64,000 nucleotides of DNA. It comes from Asterella californica. Its lineage: Eukaryota > Streptophyta > Marchantiopsida > Marchantiales > Aytoniaceae. The notes beneath the pieces were generated by a model. The model had not been told where the DNA came from. It saw only the letters and a program-made list of their open reading frames with translations, and ran no database searches. Below, one piece after another: positions 1 to 10,961 of this stretch; the first letter of the stretch is position 1; the number at the start of each line of letters is the position of its first letter. Location: positions 21,618,001 to 21,682,000 of the forward strand of contig JAYKYS010000009.1 in the NCBI GenBank assembly GCA_036924285.1, given 5' to 3'. The position numbers were made by a program, and so were the translations under genes.

Positions 1-2749
1 AATTTCTTCTCCATAGGTAATTGTTTTTCACTCAGATTTACTAACCGTGTGATTAAGAAACTGATACCCTTGAGAAATTCAGCTATTCACTAATGGACGT
101 TCATATTCATAAGATAATCAAAATCACCTTGGAATTTCTCCTTCACCTCTGAGTCTTCTGTTCAGCATGCACTCTGATCACGTCTTGATCTCGTCTCTAA
201 TTGTACATCTCTCTCTCTTGGGACTTCATGGATCTTTACATAAACTTGGACCAAAGACCATTTGAGTCCAGATATTTCTGGTAACATCTTGATCATTGGT
301 TGAGTGACTCATGCCTATTTTCACTTTACAAGATTCCTCTAAGTCCAAACATCATATGATTTTTACAAATAGAAGAGGAGGTGCAACCAGTCTTAAGTGG
401 ATTTCAGGTAGATGGCTCATAGAGCTTAAAACAAAAATTTATCTTTGAGGTGGAGATTAATTATAATCAATGCATGTAATTTGGTTCGCAAGATCATTTT
501 TAGGTCCAGCCATATAGCCTGTCAAGCTACACAGTACTGTATCGCTACTCTGTCTCATGCAGAGTGCACTCACATCAAGAAAGTTTTTTGGATTACGGAG
601 GGTTTTGAAAAATAATGATTACGTCCAGAGAAATATTCATGATTTTAAATATTTTTTGAATTACCAACTTGCGTCATTTAGAATGTTGTTATATACCGGA
701 TATAATAAGTCATGGTGCTTCAAGAGATGATTGGGGTGAGCGCTTGAGCTTGCTTGATCAAAGTCTATCTTGTTTTAACAGTTACTTCCCATGTTCACAT
801 TGTAAGAACTAAGAAGATATTACATGCAACAAGGTAAGTGCACGAACAGTCCAGACCAGAACCTTCTCTAGTCCAGATCTTCGTACTCGACCAAGATCTT
901 GAAATATGCAATTCACGCATATATATACTGACGTACATTCTCAATTTGGAAACTTAAGCTGGGAGCGTAAGACCGCATTTGCATTACGTTTGGATTTCCA
1001 TCGATAGTAATATGGCCACTGTCATTGAAACGTGGGGTGATTGAGAAAAGTGTGAGAATTTACTGAATTACAAGCAAAATGAATGGTGAGCAATACATTT
1101 AAACAAACACGAATGTAGAAACTTCTGAAAGAATTTCGGAATTCTATTCTGAATTGTGAATTGATGAAAATCTTCTTTCTTCACTGATTTTGGAGGTTGT
1201 TCATGTAACCTGCTAACTTCAGTCTGACCTCTACATTCAGCATGTAAGTCGAAAGAATGATAGTTTGTCTGAAGTTTTCCCAACAGTCGATGGAAACAGT
1301 GACCTTGGAACGTTCCGAGTTATTAATAGGATATTATAGAAACGGTGATCTTAAAAAATTCTCGGTGTATTCTCCTGGTTACTAGGATTTATTTTCTTTT
1401 GACAATTGAGTTGTTTATTGCAGAGACTGATATGGAGGGTTACTTAAATATCTTCTAACTCGGAGTTTGAGCAATCCACATTCGTGTTTTTAGACTGTAG
1501 ATTAGAACATGAAATCCATCAAGGACTAGTCAGTTGTTCTAAATCACTCTCCTTGCATTCAATAACAAAAACACCTTTGAATTGGATTTCAAGACAAAAA
1601 GAGAATAGTACATAATGATGAGAAAACCATCTATCAACAATATGTCACTGCCTTCGAAAGATAATTACTATAATTTTCATTACATTTTATTATTTCCCAT
1701 TTCCAGTTTACTGAGCACTATGAATCAGCTTTATTGCTATACTTTAGCATAGCTATACGTCGACTATGAAAACCGGAAAGGACGAATGGAGTCTCTGTGA
1801 AAACCGATGTCGAGAAACAAGAATTCCAAAATATAACGCAAAGTGTTTTATGACCAAGAGTTCAGTCTAATGTAAAAATCCAGAAGATGACCAACTCTAA
1901 AACACAATGGTGGTTCAAGGAATGTAACCAGTGATTGATTGTCTCATTCTCTTCAGACAGCTCCTCCTTCACTCTGCTCCAGGCAAGCATGCAGTTCTGT
2001 CGACATTGTCCAACACTCCTGCGATGGGCTTATAAACTTGAAACCTCTATCGCTTTGGCTCGTCATCTGAGAACGCTAGCTCTTCAATGCCTTACATGGA
2101 GAAATCTGGACGTCTTGCAGGGCCAAAGTCCAGAACCCTAAACTGCTTGGACAGCCCGCGCAGCACGGTCCTGCCGCCTGGCCAGCCTGGCAAAAAGTCC
2201 CCCGCCATTTTAATATGAGGAACGGGGGTTTAATTAGTTCTTCTTATCTGTTCTTTAATTTGTGGTTCCACTATATTGAAAGTACACGTAAACTGTTTCA
2301 GGTTTGAAACGAGATCATAAACTTATCATTATAGGCATTGGCAATCCATACCACAGTTGTTGTCCGAAGAGCCAGCGGAGTTTGGAGTTTTGTTTATCTC
2401 TCACACCATTTTCAGTCGCAGCACATGTGACGCACGAGGTGGGAGCGAGTTTTGAAAAGTGAACATCTGCGTCAACTCTAGGCTTCACGACTGGGAGATC
2501 CCGCCTTGCTCCAAGCGTTGGGACCGGATGGCCCAATTGCCTTTCAGGACAACCAATCCATTCTTGAACTGCATGGGCGGAATGCCGATGACGGCTTGTA
2601 GATGGGCGAAAATGCATGTGAAGGCTCATAGATAGGCAAGCGAGCGAACGACCGACCTTCTGCCACGCCAAGCTTTGGATCTTGGAACCGTAATCACAAG
2701 AGTGACAAAACTTCTTGTTTCGTACGGTGTTGTTAGTCGTCGTACAACA
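1..2749. other. No gene seen; AT-rich intergenic DNA
   Basis: All open frames here are under about 120 codons, overlap each other on both strands and resemble no family I know. The last 600 bases (2,100-2,700) are more GC-rich than the rest but show no recognisable coding pattern. Confidence 0.6.
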
Positions 2750-2855
2750 CAGAAATTGGCTTGATCATACCCCCAATACGATTGTTGCGATTGATCATAC
2801 CCGTTTTAACGTTTTACGAGTTATGGACAGTAGAACCAGTCATTTTATCTTTTGG
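2750..2855 (+). mobile_element. Half copy of a MITE-like element (one terminal arm)
   Basis: The stretch starting CAGAAATTGGCTTGATCATA and ending near ACCAGTCATTTTATC matches, by eye, both terminal arms of the complete element at 33,961-34,290: the left arm directly and the right arm as its reverse complement. Only one arm is present, so this is a truncated copy. The flanking sequence CGTACAACA gives no target duplication. Confidence 0.45.
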
Positions 2856-3124
2856 TTCATCCACGTTTGTCACGTTTTGGTGGAGTTGGTTTGGCTATAG
2901 CGACCCCAGGTTGGGACGACGATGACGAAGGCGACGCGAGCGCGAAGGAAGCGCACATCAATGCTGCAATTGTGCATCGCTTATCCTGAGATTTGATGTC
3001 GGGGACGTATAGGAGGGACTGAGGAGTAGTAGCGAGCATTGCATCACAAAATTTGAGAGAGAACGCGGTCACTTTTACTTTTAGAATTAGAATTTTAGAT
3101 TAAGATTACAAGGCAAAGGAGAGC

Positions 3125-5603
3125 TTGGGCCCAAAGGGAGCGGCCATCAAGAAACCCAAGAACGCAATGGGTGATCGATCGAAAGAGGGTACACCACGAG
3201 AACAGGAGTCCATGGAGATAGAAATGAGATTGGAGAAAAAGCGTAATAGATTAGAAGAGAACGACGATCCGGGGTACAAAATGCGAGAAGCGATAAGCAA
3301 AGCGAAGGCACAGAAACTCTGCTTCTTCAAAGCTCGAAAAAGCGACCCTTTGCAGAAAGACAAGAAGGCTGCTTGGACACGACCCAGGAGGAGAGCAGGG
3401 CTCACGGACGAGAGGCGGACACTCCAACAGGAGAACTGGATTACATGACCATGGAGGCAGCAACTCAGGTAGCAAAAGAGGTGGATGGCGAAAGGACGAC
3501 AGCTGAACCGCTTCCCTCCAAGGCGATAGTAGAATATCGGAGAAGTGCAGCAGCTGCAAAAACAAAGACCACGGAGATATGCTCAGCTGGAAACACCCAA
3601 GAAAAGTTAGCAAGCAGCGAAGACAAAGAAGAGCAACCAAAGCGAGAAATGGGAACAGCTGCAGAAACATTGAAGGGGAATACGACTACGGGAGGAGGAA
3701 AAGAAGGTGCCAGTACAACCCCGAACACAAACTGCTGGGCAAAACCGTTGAAAATGCTGAGCAAAGGAGGAGGAAATCCGTACCTGGAAGACCTCGATCT
3801 GAGTGCAGGAAAAGACTTACCTGACAAAGAGCTAGTGGAAGTCCTGACGAATATCAAAAAAAACCAACAGCATGAGGAACTCAAGAATGGGATACTCGTT
3901 GAACTGAGCAGAGACCTAGTAGCGAGTAGGTTAATACAATTGAAAAGAACAGCAGTGGTGCTGTCCACAATAGACTGTAGCCCTTCAAAAGATGTTTTCG
4001 AGCTCTGCATCACCAAACACCTGGAACCAAGTCTGAGAGTCAAAGTATTACAACTAAGAATGCTGAGTAGGAAGCATTTTCTTGTAGTACTGAAGGACGA
4101 GGAGCAAAAGAGACTTATCTTGCAAAGGTCCCCTTATACTTCAACAGACGAATTGTCTTAACGGCACAGTGGACACCAGGTTTCAAAACCTACATGGAGA
4201 ATTCAAAGACGGTGGCTATTTGGGTGGATCTCCCGCTGGTGGATCTGACATTTGAAGAAGGAGCTGACGAGCTCCTTGGGACGATAGGGCCGGTGCTGCA
4301 CCGTACTACGATGAAGTCGACGAACGAATACCCTCACATAAGGGGATGCATCTTGGTAGACTCTGAAGGAGACCTAAAGGATCACATCTTGATCAATATT
4401 GGAATAGGGGAGTCCATAGCACAGCAGATAGTATATCAATCGCTCCCAGACTCCTGTTTCACCTGCAAACGAAAGGGCCATTTTGCAAAAAATTGCCCAG
4501 AGAGCCGCAAGAATGCAGCAAACTCGCAAGAGGAAGCCGCCACGAAAAATGCAGAGCGCCAACAGGATCCAACAGAAGGGGGAACAAAGGTGGCCCAGAG
4601 AGAAACACCCCAAGGAGATGAAGGATACACACAGGTCACAAGGAAGTACAAAAAAGGAGGGAAGACGGTGGGAAAGTGGGTAGAACTCAAACTTTCGACA
4701 AACCGCTTTGCTGCTTTAAGTTTGAACGCTGGGGAACAGGATGGTGAACAGAATGGAGATAAGACTCACCATCCTAGAGAAGAAACGGCAGTGCTCAGAG
4801 AGGGCAGTCTTCCCCCTCCATCCATGGAGTCGTCTCACGCACTTCTGCAGCAGGAGGTAAACAAGCCCCAACGACCTCAAGTTGACAGCACTATGGAGGA
4901 CAGCCAGAGCCGCGTGAACGCTAAGGGAAAGAGCGACATTCCAGACCTCAACGCACTGAATGACAGCGAGCAAGAAAAGAGAGAAGGGAAGGAAGACAAG
5001 GGAGTGCAAGAAGCGACAGAGAGAGCTACAAGGGAAGGGAGCCCGCAGAAAGACCTAGAGCAGGATAAAAGACTAGAACCGCTGATGTGCTCACCTAATT
5101 CGAAGAACCAGCAGGTCTCCGAGGAGAACGTCGATACGAACTACTCCCGGGAGGAGAATGCAGACGAAGCTACATAGATGGTGACGGAAGGAACACAAGC
5201 TGGACAGGAGGAGGAGGACATGGCAGAAGAACACAACTCACCTGAGACACAAGACATAACGGTTCCTCCGGATATACGAGACTGGGGACAAGAGATCGGA
5301 TACCGGTGGGGAGGAGATTTAATCATACCGGGAAGGCAACCTACCACACAAAATGGAGAGTGGATGGCAGACCTGTCCTTAACATCGTCACTTCTAGGCC
5401 TGGAGCGAGAGACTCTGAGAGAACTGGACCAGAATAGCCAGGCAAAAAGGAGAGCAGCAAAAAAGACGAGCACTCCTTTCGCTCCAATCACATCAAGCGG
5501 AAGCTTCACAGGTGCAGGCGGAAAGGCTATATCCATAAGAGGAAAAATTAAAAAGCCAACGAGAGCCTCGAGGGAGAAGGCAACACCAACAGCAAGAGTA
5601 TGA
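3125..5603 (+). pseudogene. LINE ORF1 (nucleic-acid binding, CCHC zinc knuckle), broken
   Basis: ORF1 proteins of plant LINEs bind the element RNA. The reading runs through three frames. It starts at 3,125 (MGPKGAAIKK), appears to shift near 3,365, runs open to about 4,130, and shifts again there: the frame ending at the stop at 4,161 gives way to one reading RRIVLTAQWTP, which leads into the frame open from 4,194. Around 4,455-4,500 it encodes CFTCKRKGHFAKNC, a clean CX2CX4HX4C knuckle. Upstream of the knuckle, PHIRGCILVD is typical of these plant ORF1 proteins. A TAG at 5,175-5,177 interrupts the frame and is followed at once by ATG and 141 more open codons, rich in Lys, Arg and Glu. The start and the first shift are inference. 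Confidence 0.7.
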
Positions 5604-5627
5604 TATAACTAAAAGAGCACCAATAAG

Positions 5628-5704
5628 ATGCAGACAAACATCAAGCTAGCTACCTGGAATGTTAGGGGGCTAGGCGACCCCCACAGAGTGTCGATCATAC
5701 GCCG
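5628..5704 (+). pseudogene. LINE ORF2, N-terminal endonuclease stub
   Basis: The frame opens MQTNIKLATWNVRGLGDPHR, the hallmark start of a LINE apurinic-like endonuclease (the ATWNVRGLG strand carries the first active-site Asn). After about 25 codons the match ends abruptly at the edge of the dispersed repeat beginning near 5,705. The frame then stays open only by chance to 5,858. Confidence 0.75.
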
Positions 5705-6178
5705 GTCCGGTCTTCTCATTACCGTCTTCCCGAAGCAATTCTCGGCTTCTGGGGGTTCAACTCGGCTTCTCACACCTCCAGAAGACTGTCCTCCTTCGCA
5801 GAAGTCGACTAGCACGGCTGTTACACCTTACTCTCGCACTCACATTCCAACGGGTTAGATTAATCACCGGGTGTATGCCCCCTGTAGTCTTCCCAGGCTT
5901 CTGCCTACGGAAATGATCTTCCTGCAGCACTACAACGACATTCACCTTCACGGAAGCTCAATAGAAGTCTCGGAAGCTCACTAGAAGAAGGTAAGAAGAT
6001 GGGGAAGATGGGAGAAGATGGGGAAGAAGATAAAGTCCAAACAAGAGAAAACAAGATGAAAAGGAGAAATTAAGATTCCGACAGACTTCTAGTCCGGATC
6101 TTGACTAACAAGCCATCCGTGCTTGTAATAGTTTGGGGAGGAAGACAACAAACGTGAGTACCGTTACACCGTCTTATA
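5705..6178 (+). repeat. Dispersed repeat, family B, copy 1
   Basis: About 470 bases align from end to end with 59,486-59,972, in the same orientation, at very roughly 75-80% identity by eye. Shared landmarks are CGAAGCAATTCTCGGCTTC, CACCTCCAGAAGACTGTCC, CTTCCTGCAGCACTA, and AGACTTCTAGTCC followed by TTGACTAACAAGCCATCC. It has no coding potential. It could be an LTR or a non-autonomous element; no terminal structure settles this. It joins directly onto LINE copy A. Confidence 0.75.
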
Positions 6179-6194
6179 CAACATTATCCAATGG

Positions 6195-6496
6195 GAGGCG
6201 AAACATGTATGTTTCGTGCACTCGGTAGGCGAGACATACTTGTTTCGCCTCTAGAACATAACCTAGTGGGCGAAACGGAGAGTGTTTCACCTCATGACGA
6301 TTACTCGGAGGCGAAACATGATGTTTCGTCCTCTGACGTTCGGATACACTTTGCAGAGGACAAAACATGATGTTTCGTCCTCTGACGTTAAGTCGTGAAG
6401 GGTACCTTTACGAGTAGTCCTCGTACCCTTTCGTGTTTCACCTCGTGACAGGACGAAACACGATGTTTCGCTCTGTCACGAGACGAAACACGAGGT
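6195..6496. repeat. Array of near-identical hairpins (CGAAACAT-n-ATGTTTCG)
   Basis: Within 300 bases the palindrome CGAAACAT..ATGTTTCG or a close variant occurs at 6,199-6,216, 6,312-6,328, 6,355-6,383 (left arm CAAAACAT) and 6,453-6,470. Looser arms lie at 6,230-6,290 and 6,482-6,495. Several are widened by GAGG/CCTC arms. The copy at 6,444-6,480 is a hairpin of 37 bases with CGTGACAG and CTGTCACG as outer arms. A separate stem, GGGTAC with GTACCC, lies at 6,400-6,430. No coding sequence is present. Confidence 0.7.
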
Positions 6497-6504
6497 CTGG
6501 ACGC

Positions 6505-6602
6505 TGTCGAGACGAGAGTTTCCTGGGAAGGGTGAACCTTCTAGTTGTGATACGATCGTGAAGAGGAGGGCGAAAACTACACACGGAATACGTACCGTAA
6601 GA
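6505..6602 (-). repeat. Ty3 element: stub of the 3' LTR
   Basis: The sequence from TGTCGAGACGAGAGTTTCCT onward matches the LTR at 9,715 for about 100 bases, with scattered changes. The element is on the minus strand, so this is the outer end of its 3' LTR. At about 6,602 the match breaks and sequence encoding RT begins, so the rest of this LTR, RNase H and integrase have been lost in one deletion. Confidence 0.65.
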
Positions 6603-6860
6603 GAACACACAAGCTCTTAAGAATCGTCGAACCTCAGTGATGTTGGTACAGTCTGCTATCCTTGCTATAGCATCTATCTTCTCTGGGTTCGGCCGTCTTC
6701 CAAAAGTACCGCATAAGTGACCAACCACCACAATCTCTGACATTCCAAAACGAGATTTGGTACCTGATAGAGTGAGGTGTACCTCTTCCAAGCGCATCAG
6801 AATCTTCTCCACATCTCGGATGTGGTCTGCAACGAACTTTCTGCAACCATCAGCAGTCAT
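6603..6860 (-). pseudogene. Ty3 reverse transcriptase fragment (thumb/connection)
   Basis: Eighty-six codons read as the region just after the catalytic palm of Ty3 RT. They include HIRDVEKILMRLEEVHLTLS, the motif EIVVVGHLCG, and RRPNPEKIDAI followed by CTNITEVRRFL, which is typical of the RT-RNase H connection. The catalytic FADD or YVDD box is not present. Upstream, between 6,860 and 7,086, the linker after the protease can be followed only in other frames, with stops. At 6,603 the frame runs into LTR sequence. Confidence 0.75.
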
Positions 6861-7085
6861 AGTTTCACCTCTCCATCAGCCTTCTACTCTTCTCAGTCAA
6901 ATCCTCTACCCGTGTGAACTCATTTCAATCATCAGAACTGAAAGTCATCAAACCAGATTTCCAACTATGTACAGTGTAGCAGTTTTCAGAATCTTGAGCA
7001 ACCTCTTCGTCAGCCTCTTGTGATCCCACAGGCTGCTCAAGCGGGATCATAGTAACAGCAGATCCATCACTCTTGTTATCCCGTC

Positions 7086-9675
7086 CTACAAGAGTGGTTT
7101 CAGAAAACCCTTACTCCTACAGATAGGAGAATCTCTCAATGTTTGTCGATTTCGTTCGTGGTTTGTACGAACGGTCAGAAACTGCACAGAACGTCTGTCA
7201 TCTGGACTACGGATCCTAGCATAGTGAGATCCATCATCCATCACCTTCGTCTCCATTCTAACTGCCGTGATATAAGGCTGACCAAGAATCACAGGATATG
7301 AAGCAGAAGATTGCACGAAGAAGTGCTGATCTACCTCCACATCACCTAGCTTCACCCTCACGTTAGGACAAGCGCCGTATACCTCACCCTTCTGGTTGTT
7401 TGCAGCTCGTAACACCCAACCATGATTCAGTTCGATAGACCACTGTACTCTCTCATACATTTCTCGTGACATGATGTTGATCTTTGAACCGTGATCAACC
7501 AAAGCAGCAACAGGTTCAAGACTTCCAAGGCGAACTCGTGTAGCAGTCGTAGCACGAGCCAAGTGTCTTTTTCTGAAGTCACTATCGGTAGCTGGACTCT
7601 CATCGTCAGCTTCTTCATCTTCAAATTCAGTGTTGGTACCAGCAACCAACGCTTCTTGCTGGTACTCTGTATCATCAGCCTCTTGAAAATGCACCTTTTC
7701 AAACTCTACATCATTCGTAGAAGCTCCTACCACATCAATCATCTGGCTTTCTACATGCTCGGACATCATCTGTCTCTTCTGCTTGATGATGTCGATGATC
7801 AGCTCGTGAAACTCCCTCTTCGCAATACCAAGAACCTCCCGAAGAGAAAACTCGATTCACGCGTCAAGTATCCTCTGCTCCAAGATGCTCTTGAGATCAT
7901 TAGAAGTTTCTATGTCAACCGCCAACTTATAAATCGGTCCCTTCTCTTTCTCTTGGGCAGTAAATCGTCTACCAGCAGTCGTTGGCTCCTGCTTGGATCT
8001 CTGCACGTCCTCCATCGGACCTGGTGCAGGTGGAGGAGCTGCAGAAGTAGACGGGATGTCCTCAGGAAGAGCTGCTCGTCTCCTTGTGACCCTCCGTCTA
8101 TCTCCAGTCTTTTCTGGAACTCCACTATCAAGTTCAGATGCTTCTCGCCGTCTATTCTCCTCCACAGAAGCATCCTGCCAATGAACGTGTCTATCCACGT
8201 CCAAGAATACTTTGATAGACGCAGCATCAACAGGATCTCCCCACCCTGTGACCGTACGGATAGTTTCTACTCCTCTCTTCAGTACTTCAGAAGGAACTTG
8301 GACAGGTTTCTTCTCAGTAGTCCTATCTAGCAACGTAGGACTAGAAGAAACTTCAATGTGACCGGCATATACATCAGGATTTACCGGTGGTGTCATCAAT
8401 GCATGTACAGTTGCAGCAGCTGTAATCTGAGGTAGACTCCTCATGCCTCCTCGTCCAAACTGCGTGCTTAGCGGCTCTCCAGTAGAAGAAAGGTGTAGCC
8501 TATCGTTCTGGTAACGAACCACACCATCTCGCAGGGCAGCCGTAAGCTCTTGACAGTCTCCACGAAAATGATCAAGACTGTCACACCAGATACATCTACG
8601 AATAGGGAGGAGCACCTCTTAGACATGCAGCAGCAGGCGCTGGTGGTTGCTCTCTTTGCAGACCAGCTAGCTCCACCTTCAGTTCTCTCATCTGTCGAAT
8701 CAAGTCTTCGATCTGGTTCTGCTGTCCATGGTTCTCTGCAGGTCTTTGAACCGATGTCCTTTGTGCAGGAACTGGCACCACTGGCATCAAAGGTACTGCA
8801 GCCGGTACAACAGGTCTAGGAGTCGGAGCCGGAGGTTGCTGTACTTGAGGAGCAGTGCGAGGTTGAGCGGTCACTTCTACGAGCAGACGTCCTCCCACAG
8901 CCACTCTTCCCTTCTTTTGCCTCGTTAGTACGGCAACAGCATCCTCGACTCTTCCCCAATCACTAGTAACCCCTCCTTCAGCAGATCGATCAGCCAACAT
9001 AAAGCATAACCGATATGCCGTAGCATCATCGGTAGCTTGCAGAAAAAGCTCTGTCCTTCTAGCATCTAAAGTTATGTGTTCTAGAGTCGAAAGTTGTCGG
9101 TATCTCCGATCAAACTCTCTCAGCATCTCATTCAGACCCATCATACGACCAGGTTGCTGCTCAACCCAGTCCAGAAACGTTCTTCTAGTGACTCTCTCTG
9201 AATCTTCTTCGGGAAACTCCTCTCGAAGAGATCGCTCGTAACTCATCCAGACACCTAGATTTCTTCTCTGTATATCCCTAACTTGGTCCCGCAACTCAGG
9301 AATAACAGCTAACTCAAAGCTGGTTATCATCTCTATGTCAGTAACTCTAACTAGCTCCATCTCTCCTCGGTACTCACGCAGATATCTAGAAATATCTCTT
9401 CCTTCAAACCTTCCACATCTATTAACTATCGCTTGCAAAGCTTTGGTAGATTTCAACTCACCCCCTCCAATGATCGGATGTTGTTGGACCAGGGCAGCAA
9501 GCGTCGTCAGGATCTCAGCTGTATCGAGACCAGATGCAGATGTCGCTGCAGTCGTAGGTGCTATAGAAGGTGCTGCAGTAGACGTAGATGCAGTAGCCGT
9601 AGAAGTAACAGCAGCAGCGCTTCCGCTCTTTCGATCCATCTTCTTCTTCGTCTTGGAATTCAACTTCACGGTCAA
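7086..9675 (-). pseudogene. Ty3 gag-protease polyprotein, broken
   Basis: This would form the capsid and process the polyprotein. Gag is open from 9,675 to 8,596: an N-terminal Ala/Ser/Thr-rich stretch, then a capsid region with GRDISRYLREYRGEM and FLQATDDATAYR. A frameshift near 8,620 leads into the frame at 8,615-7,857, which starts with the CCHC knuckle CIWCDSLDHFRGDC. A TGA at 7,857-7,859 breaks this frame; it lies in a GCG-TGA-ATC context, consistent with decay of a CGA codon. The same frame then continues into the protease at 7,769-7,086, whose active site is ALVDHGSKIN (Asp replacing the usual DTGS with DHGS), followed by VILGQPYITAVR. The overall layout resembles the gag-aspartic protease polyproteins known in bryophytes and fungi. 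Confidence 0.8.
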
Positions 9676-9714
9676 TCACCCCAAGAAGCCTCTCAGTGGA
9701 AGCACCAGATTGTA

Positions 9715-10168
9715 TGTCGAGGCGAGAGTTTCCTGGGAAGGGCGGAACCTTCTGTGATATGATCGTGAAGAAGAGGACGAAAACCACACACAGAATACGG
9801 ATCGCAATAAAACACACCACCACGTTCTCGGTTCGACCAAGATAAAACACACGGCGTGCAAGTAAATCTTCAACTTCAGATCATTCAGACTGCAAATCTC
9901 ACGTTCAGTAATTCAAAATATCAGAAAACTGCTCATGTGAAGCACCAGCGCGTTCACCTAGAAGCTTCCCGTTTTCTTTTCAGAAAAGTATGCGCACAAG
10001 TTGTAGGTCTCCTCTCTTCTCGATTCTGTCTACTAAGCTCAATCTCTCGATGTCAAAACTCTGATCATTCAGACGTAACCTCTGTGTAAAAATCTTCTCT
10101 TAGCTCTTCAGTTCTCTCTACTCGATAGCTCCCGCACGGTAAATTCTACATTGCTCGATGATCGACAA
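9715..10168 (-). repeat. Ty3 element: 5' LTR (outer edge tentative)
   Basis: The inner edge is fixed at TGTCGA (9,715) by the match to the stub at 6,505. The outer edge is proposed at TCGACA (10,163-10,168), which gives perfect 6 bp terminal inverted repeats and a 454 bp LTR. With the other LTR truncated, the outer edge cannot be confirmed. Confidence 0.5.
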
Positions 10169-10879
10169 TCTGCGATAATGGACTGAGAATCCTCTCTCTC
10201 TGGAGTACACCCCTCTGGGTTTTCCTCCACCCTGCGTAACCTTCAGTGTCACTTGGCAGGGATACAAGACGCCCTAAACAGATGGCAGTAGAAAAATAAA
10301 TCACTGATAATAAATCTCACGTAAGAAGACTATTTCACTAAGCTTCGTAGGTTCATCTGTATGGACGGTCACCGACTTGGCTGTACAGTCAGCATCTGAC
10401 ACCTCCACTAGAAAGTAACTCCACCACGGCTACCTCTGGCCACCGGAATCATCTCGTTCTGACACGTGGAGCCCGAGTTATCACCATTGTTGTTTTCCGC
10501 CCCTTAAACTCTGAAGTGCCGTAAGTATGGCCTCAAGTATCAGTTTCACTTGATTTTTCGACCCAAGTGAATAATATTTCAAACTCTACATTTTTCTACA
10601 AAAGAATTGGTACCGACTTGGAGTATCTTTGATGTCATCTCGCTACCCCAAGACTTAGAGGGCCGCAACCGAATTCGTACTAATTATCCGACAACCCGAA
10701 GGTGAGAGGTCCATTTCGAAACCCGGTGGTAATCTCCCTCTAGTATCCACACTAGGTGACTGCAATAGTGCAGGGGTAGACGGAGGCGTCCCACATCGTT
10801 TAAGAGACATCTAGTGTCCCGCCCTTAGGCAACTTGGTGCCCCTCATATTCCCCCGAAGGGGCCAACCTACTCCAAGCC
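10169..10879. other. No gene seen
   Basis: No coding frame. The part next to 10,880 may be the body of a SINE whose tRNA-like head lies at 10,880-10,961 on the minus strand; it includes a small hairpin, CCCCCGAAGGGG, at about 10,851-10,862. Confidence 0.5.
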
Positions 10880-10961
10880 GGTTGTGAGTCTGAAGGGATT
10901 TGATCCAGAGACCTCCTCCCTACAAGTTTCTCAGCTACACCATGGAAGCTGATCTCACAAC
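10880..10961 (-). mobile_element. tRNA-like SINE head (pol III A and B boxes)
   Basis: On the minus strand TGGTGTAGCTG (10,942-10,932) fits the A-box consensus TRGYNNARNNG at every position. GGATCAAATCC (10,906-10,896) contains GATCAAATC, a full match to the B box GWTCRANNC. The spacing is 25 bases, as in tRNA genes. The ends GTTGTGAG (minus strand) and CTCACAAC form an 8 bp stem like an acceptor stem. Extra bases between this stem and the A box rule out a normal tRNA fold, so a SINE or tRNA pseudogene fits best. Confidence 0.5.

Larger units (their letters stand above)
3100..5704 (+). mobile_element. Truncated LINE (non-LTR retrotransposon), copy A
   Basis: Sequence supports a LINE: a long ORF1 with a CCHC zinc knuckle, followed 24 bases after its stop by the first codons of an ORF2 endonuclease. 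The coding match stops at about 5,704, where a dispersed repeat (5,705-6,178) begins, so nearly all of ORF2 is missing. The 5' end is uncertain; a 5' UTR may reach back to about 2,900. ORF1 has at least one frameshift and one in-frame stop, so the copy is dead. Confidence 0.75.
6505..10168 (-). mobile_element. Deleted Ty3/gypsy LTR retrotransposon
   Basis: Reading on the minus strand the order is: LTR (10,168-9,715), primer-binding-like site, gag, CCHC knuckle, aspartic protease, a fragment of reverse transcriptase, LTR stub (6,602-6,505). The RT catalytic core, RNase H and integrase are missing. The primer-binding candidate TGGTGCTTCCACTGAGAGG lies a few bases inside the LTR, on the minus strand near 9,690-9,708. 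The five bases left of 6,505 (GACGC) do not recur at the right end, so no target duplication is shown. Confidence 0.75.

Noticed and set aside
1068..1283. Short frames in 1-2,700 as genes
   Set aside because: All under 120 codons, no family resemblance, no consistent codon pattern.
3465..4043. 192-codon minus-strand ORF
   Set aside because: Antisense shadow of the LINE ORF1 frame, driven by its purine-rich codons.
6195..6496. CRISPR-like array
   Set aside because: Repeat units vary in sequence and spacing, there are no cas genes, and the context is plant nuclear DNA.
7491..8330. 279-codon plus-strand ORF
   Set aside because: Antisense shadow of the Ty3 protease and gag region; the minus-strand frame has the knuckle and the DHGS active site.
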